64,000 nt of DNA from Artemia franciscana (taxonomy: Eukaryota > Arthropoda > Branchiopoda > Anostraca > Artemiidae). Of the stretch, positions 59,490 to 64,000 are shown piece by piece. The position numbers and the translations under genes were made by a program. Within the stretch, counting starts at the first letter, position 1. Each line of letters opens with the position of its first letter. The stretch lies in the NCBI RefSeq assembly GCF_032884065.1, contig NC_088873.1:30648716-30712715 (forward strand). The letters run 5' to 3'. A model generated the notes under the pieces. The model saw only the letters and a list, made by a program, of their open reading frames with translations. It had not been told where the DNA came from and made no database searches.

Positions 59490-62400
59490 TTTCCAAAATA
59501 CGAAAGACACTAAGGCTCGTCTTTCACGGAATGTTGACGGCAGTGGTAGACTAAATCAAAACATGTTATGTACAAATGAGTTGTCAAAAGAGCGTAACTC
59601 TGGAATGACTAAGTAAATTTATTTAGAACTTTCAGGAAAAGATAAGAGAGATGAATAATGGACCAAAACGGCAATATTTGCATGCTACTACTACTGCAAC
59701 TATGACTGCTTCTACTGCCACACTAAATCACTAAAATCTGCACATTATCACTAAAACTAGTACTTCTGTAGCGAGTGTTGCTAAGGCTCAGGGTATTGAA
59801 AAAAAATATTTGAAGAAATGTTGTGGGTAAAAATTAACTAAATCAAAACCTCCTATGTGCAGACAGATTGCTGGTGCGGGTGTATCAGCAATATTTTTGG
59901 AACGTCTTAATCCACCAAGAGGAAGCCTTAAGGGCATCATGAGTGGGATGGTCGGTTGACCATGTGGCAAAATATGCCTCCTACTACTGCTATTAATGCT
60001 GCTGCCACTGATATTACTACTTCTCATAATAATACACCGTTACTGCTACTACTGTTCCTACTACTGCCACTAGTAACATGATCCTGTACAATTAAGGCTA
60101 TACATATGAAGGTGAAAATTTGACAGGATATTGAGGGGGCTGTTTGAACTAAATCAAAACGCACTATGTGCATACAATTGTCAAAACGGTTTATCTCGAA
60201 AATGGATTAGGGTATTAAATTGGAAATTTCGGAGATAACTTAAAAGAGAAGATCAATTAACAAAAAGATAATATGTACGTGTCACTGCTAACACTATTGC
60301 CACTACTACTTTTACAAATACTACTACTGCTACTAAACTACTCCAACTACTATTTTAATTGCAACAGCTTTTAAGGCGTTGACTATCAAAATGAAAAAGG
60401 GCGCCAAAAAGGGGTAAAAAGCGTATAATTGGAAATTTCGGAGATAACCTAAAGGAGAAGATCAATTAACAAAAAGATAATATATACGTGTCACTGCTAA
60501 CACTATTGCCACTACTACTTTTACAAATACTACTACTGCTACTAAACTACTCCAACTACTATTTTAATTGCAACAGCTTTTAAGGCGTTGACTATCAAAA
60601 TGAAAAAGGGCGCCAAAAAGGGGTAAAAAGCGTATATATTTTTGCAATATTTTTGGAACGGCTTATCGTGTCAAGGTGAAACTTCCAGGGCATCATGGAA
60701 GGACCAAAAAGGCAAGAGGCACATGCTACTACCTCTATTAATACTGCTGCTACTACTGTTACTACTGCTATTAATACAACACTTGCACTGCAACTACTTC
60801 TCCTACTACCACTGCAACAGATGTGACACTAGTACTATTAAGGCTAAGTCTATGAAGGTGAAATTTGAGAGAGTATTGGTGACAAATTCGAACTAAAAAA
60901 GACAATATGTGCCTTCAGATTATCAAAAGAGCGTATTTTAAGACCTGATTTGTGTATTAAGTTGAGATTCCCAGAGAATGCTTAAAGGGAAAGATCAATT
61001 GAAAAAAAGACGATTGTGCATACTAATACTTATACTACTACCACTAGTTCTACAACTACCGTTACTAGTGCTCAAATTATACTACTTCCATTGTAACTAC
61101 ATATAAAGCTATGACGATTAAGATGAAAATTTCCAGAAGTATATGAATATATAGGTTATCAAAAGGGCAAATCGACTATGACGTAGCAATGGCTGATTGT
61201 ATTAAGTTGATTACGGAAACCACTGATATGACTACTATTACAGCTATACCTAAGGATATGAAGTGGCAGTTTTCAGCAAATTTTTAGGAGTGAAGGTAAA
61301 TTGAATCGCAACACGCTATCCGTATGCAGGATGTCAAAAAGGCATAACAGCAATGTCTTAGGAACATTTTTGTGTGTGATTGGGGGAATGTCGAAGGGAA
61401 TGAAAAAACAATATTTGTATGATATTACAACTGTTTCTACTGCTACAATTACTACTACTGCTAATATTATTATTGCTGCTACTAATACTGCTGCTACTAA
61501 AGCTAAGGCTACTACTATTAACTCTACTGCTACTACTACTGCTGCTACTACTAATATAAATGCTGGCGCTACAACTACTGCCACTAAAGCTAAGGGTATT
61601 AAGGTGAAAATTTGGGCAATATTAAAACTTATTTGAACTAAGTCGAAATACACTATGCCCTTATAGGTTGTGATGAGAACTTATCAGCAATGTCTTAGGA
61701 ATTGTTGATGGTGTTAAGTTTAAACTTTCATTGTGTGTTGGAGGGGATGTTGAAAGATAAAACAAAGGTGCTATGTGCATACTACTACTACTGCTGTTGC
61801 AACTATTTCTATTACACAAGCTAAGGGTATTAAGATGAAGCTTTCGAGAAATATTTAGGCGGACGTTGAACTAAATCAAAACGAACTATGATCATATAGA
61901 TTGTCAAAAGAGACCTTTCCCTTACTAAGTTATTAAGTTACACATTTCAGGGTAAGTTGTGGTGGATTTTGAACTAGCCTGAAGACACTATGTGTATACT
62001 TTTAATGCTACTTCTCTGGTTACTGTAACTAATGAAACTAAGGGCATTAAGCTGAAACTCTTAGGGAGAGTTTCAATTCAAAAAAAAACTCTATACATGC
62101 AGGTATTAAAAGGGCATATAAGCAATGTCATAAACATCGCTGCTCTATCATAGCTAGTGATATCATTGATATTTTTATGGAACTAATTTGATTGGAAATT
62201 AAAAGTACTAGTACCCTTTTTAAGAGCCAGAAGTGGTTATGCGCCCTCCTCTTTAGCCCACAATTTTCCTAACACTTCAAATCAAGATCTTAAGACAACC
62301 ATTTTGTTTAGCATAGCTAAACGGTCTAGTAGCTATGTCTCTAGGGTTATTGGGCAGGTCAACCCTCCACAGTTATGCAATTTGCCCATTATGCTTCAAA

Positions 62401-62660
62401 ACTTAATGTTGCTTTAGAACGAAATCGAAACACACTGTGTGTATGCTTTTGCCGATAAGACATAAGACATCTCAGCAGGATCCCAAGAAAAACAAAGGGT
62501 ATTAAGTTAAACCTTTCAGGGCTACTTCTTTTACTACTTCCGCTCTTAAAATTTAATTCAATTAAAAGAGTTTGAGCGTATCCTTGCTAGATAGAATTTT
62601 TCGGGAATAGCTTTGAGTTTTATTTTTCAGGTTAACTAGAGGGGCTATAAAACTAAATAA
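59490..62660. repeat. (CTA)-rich composite repeat, block C
   Basis: Recurrent phrases in fixed order: GAACTAAATCAAAACRCAC, TATGTGCATACA, TTGTCAAAA, AAGGCTAAGGGTATTAAGG and TGAAAATTT, alternating with CTACTACTGC stretches. One satellite unit (about 62160-62400) is embedded. Open frames with poly-Thr/Ala content near 61301-61653 are products of the repeat. Confidence 0.75.
60219..60636. repeat. Exact-looking 209-bp tandem duplication
   Basis: 60219-60427 and 60428-60636 are the same sequence except for about three single-base differences (for example AACTTAAAAGAG versus AACCTAAAGGAG and ATATGTACG versus ATATATACG). Confidence 0.93.
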
Positions 62661-63734
62661 AACTAAGCGCAAATTATGTCCTGGCCTTCAGAAGGCATGG
62701 GGCTTTTGAGCCCCACTCATGTTAATTTCTGATCGTTTTGAGTTTGTTTCGGTTATTTATTGTAATTTCTGTTCGTTTTGGGCTCCTTTTATTTATTTAT
62801 GCTGATCTGTGGTAGTTTTACGCTTGGTAGGCTATTTGATTCTATTTTTGCTCATTTTTGGTTTAATAGAATTCTTAACTTTTCTTTGGAAAACTTATTT
62901 TGTTGTGAAAGTTTTTTTTAATTGATTACTACAAAAACCAGATTTTTTATTTACATTTGCTGCTATTATATAATCATTTTTTTTTATAGTTTCAGCTACT
63001 TATGGTACATTTTGCAATTTACTTACATTATGCAACTACGAATTGATTGGTTATATTTAGAAGTTTTGATGCGATTAAAGCTTTCCCTAGATCAGCAATA
63101 ACAAAAGACAAGTTTTAACTGAGCTGGGCAATTTTATTAAAGCTGAGATAGAGTTTTAGAATAAGAATTGGTTCGAGTAAGCCAGAAATTTAAGTCGTCT
63201 TGGCTCGAAGCCATTCTTTGGCCACCTTTGAACGCATCATAACTCTTAAAGGCTTTCATCATAACGAGCTTGACACAACATTGTCTACGGTACCACAGTC
63301 CGTTGCAAAATTTTATCGTTTGGTTCTGTTTGGTCATTTTATGCATGCTTGATTATGTGATGATTGTACATAGAGTTTTTTCCGCTTTATGTACTTATTT
63401 TATTCCCACCCCAACAATGTAAAAAAAACAGCTAAAGTCCTATTACAATTACCTTCTGTTTTCGTTTTTTGCAATGCAACAAGTAAATTTACTAGGTAAA
63501 CTTTATTTTCTAAGAGACATTGTGGAGTTAAACCATAAAGCAAAAATTTCAGTTTTTATTCTCTCGGAAGGGCACTAGAATACAACCGAAGTCATTTCAG
63601 CTTACCATTCTAAATATATAATGAATGCCTAAATACTATTTAAACGACAATAAAGCAAGTATATAGTTAACTAGGCTTCCTAATGAAGCGCATCAAAACT
63701 ACAAAAAAAAAAAGAAAACTAAAATTGATTCCCT

Positions 63735-63844
63735 TCAGCGATTGCAAGGCTGTTGGTTGTAATTTACACAAAAACCAGTATCTGCATCATCTTCTGCTTC
63801 ATTTTGATTTGTCCGAAAGCGAACCTCGAATGGTTTTGATGTCG
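63735..63844 (-). CDS. Last exon of a second, upstream CUB-family gene
   Basis: Acceptor TTATTTTTTCAG, phase 1, then TSKPFEVRFRTNQNEAEDD, GFCVNYNQQPCNR and stop. The pattern KPFxVxFxT...GFxVxYxQxPC is the C-terminal closing strand of the family. The entry phase fits the exit phase of exon 7 of the first gene. Because it lies upstream of exon 1 (50087) on the same strand, it must belong to a separate gene, so the family is tandemly arranged. Candidate AATAAA-type poly(A) signals on the minus strand occur near 63556 and 63505. Confidence 0.82.
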
Positions 63845-64000
63845 CTGAAAAAATAAAATTTACATATATATTCATGTTAAAAAGGGTTAAACTGTAAGCT
63901 AGCCTTACAATTAGAATTAAAATCCAACAAAATATACCAAATTTATACCTCAAAAGACGAAACTACGTTATTTTAGATCTAAAAGTGAGCTTTCACACTA

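Noticed and set aside
61273..61653. Ala/Thr- and Val/Ala-rich frames on both strands
   Set aside because: Derived from trinucleotide stretches of the composite repeat.

Overview
The window is AT-rich eukaryotic DNA with spliceosomal introns, many non-LTR retrotransposon (LINE) relics, DNA transposons and large tandem or foldback repeats. It looks like an invertebrate genome. The only multi-exon host gene I can build belongs to a secreted CUB-domain family familiar from arthropods, so I read it as arthropod, possibly a crustacean. That placement is an inference; no marker in the window fixes the species.

Host genes. One gene on the minus strand runs from a signal-peptide exon (49988-50087) through six more coding exons (43094-43246, 34163-34301, 24444-24601, 22305-22439, 14707-14840, 3200-3419). 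All six junctions have GT/AG borders and matching reading-frame phases. The exons give about 346 residues; the last exon is probably left of the window. A second gene of the family ends at the right edge: its last exon is at 63735-63844, also minus strand. Broken copies of family exons lie at 2443-2513 (minus) and 31519-31597 (plus); the latter is part of an inverted duplication of the 63.2-63.8 kb region. Everything else sits in the introns or between the two genes.

Mobile elements. The best preserved is a pogo-like DNA transposon at 56643-59470. It has perfect 24-bp inverted ends, a TA target duplication, an array of internal copies of the end motif, a 494-residue DDE transposase and a separate C-terminal part displaced by two frameshifts at A-runs. 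Others are a broken hAT transposase (11765-12947), a 168-bp hAT-type MITE with an exact 8-bp target duplication (19575-19742), two long degenerate RTE-like LINEs (4563-7830 minus; 16200-19361 plus), and shorter LINE relics at 27.4-28.3, 32.2-33.1, 41.8-42.8, 45.2-46.3, 46.4-47.2, 50.2-50.5 and 53.3-54.8 kb.

Repeats. A modular family (20.0-21.7, 23.4-24.2, 25.8-27.0, 35.4-36.4, 38.9-41.7 kb) carries long hairpins. It shares a core with a satellite made of about 270-bp units that alternate in a three-unit order (52.9-56.6 kb; shorter at 27.1-28.9 kb). That satellite leads into a (CTA)-rich composite repeat (28.9-30.5 and 59.5-62.7 kb; also 1-1.6 kb). Other tandem repeats are at 9.1-10.7 kb (82-bp units with TA and CT expansions inside), 34.7-37.5 kb and 47.5-49.1 kb.

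Stretches in which I see no gene or recognisable element: 1640-2440, 2530-3190, 3420-4560, 12950-14700 (low-complexity, C- and G-run-rich), 14850-16200 apart from one hairpin, 21750-22300, 24620-25820, 33060-34160, 37520-38930, 43250-45180, 50560-52640 and 62660-63200.
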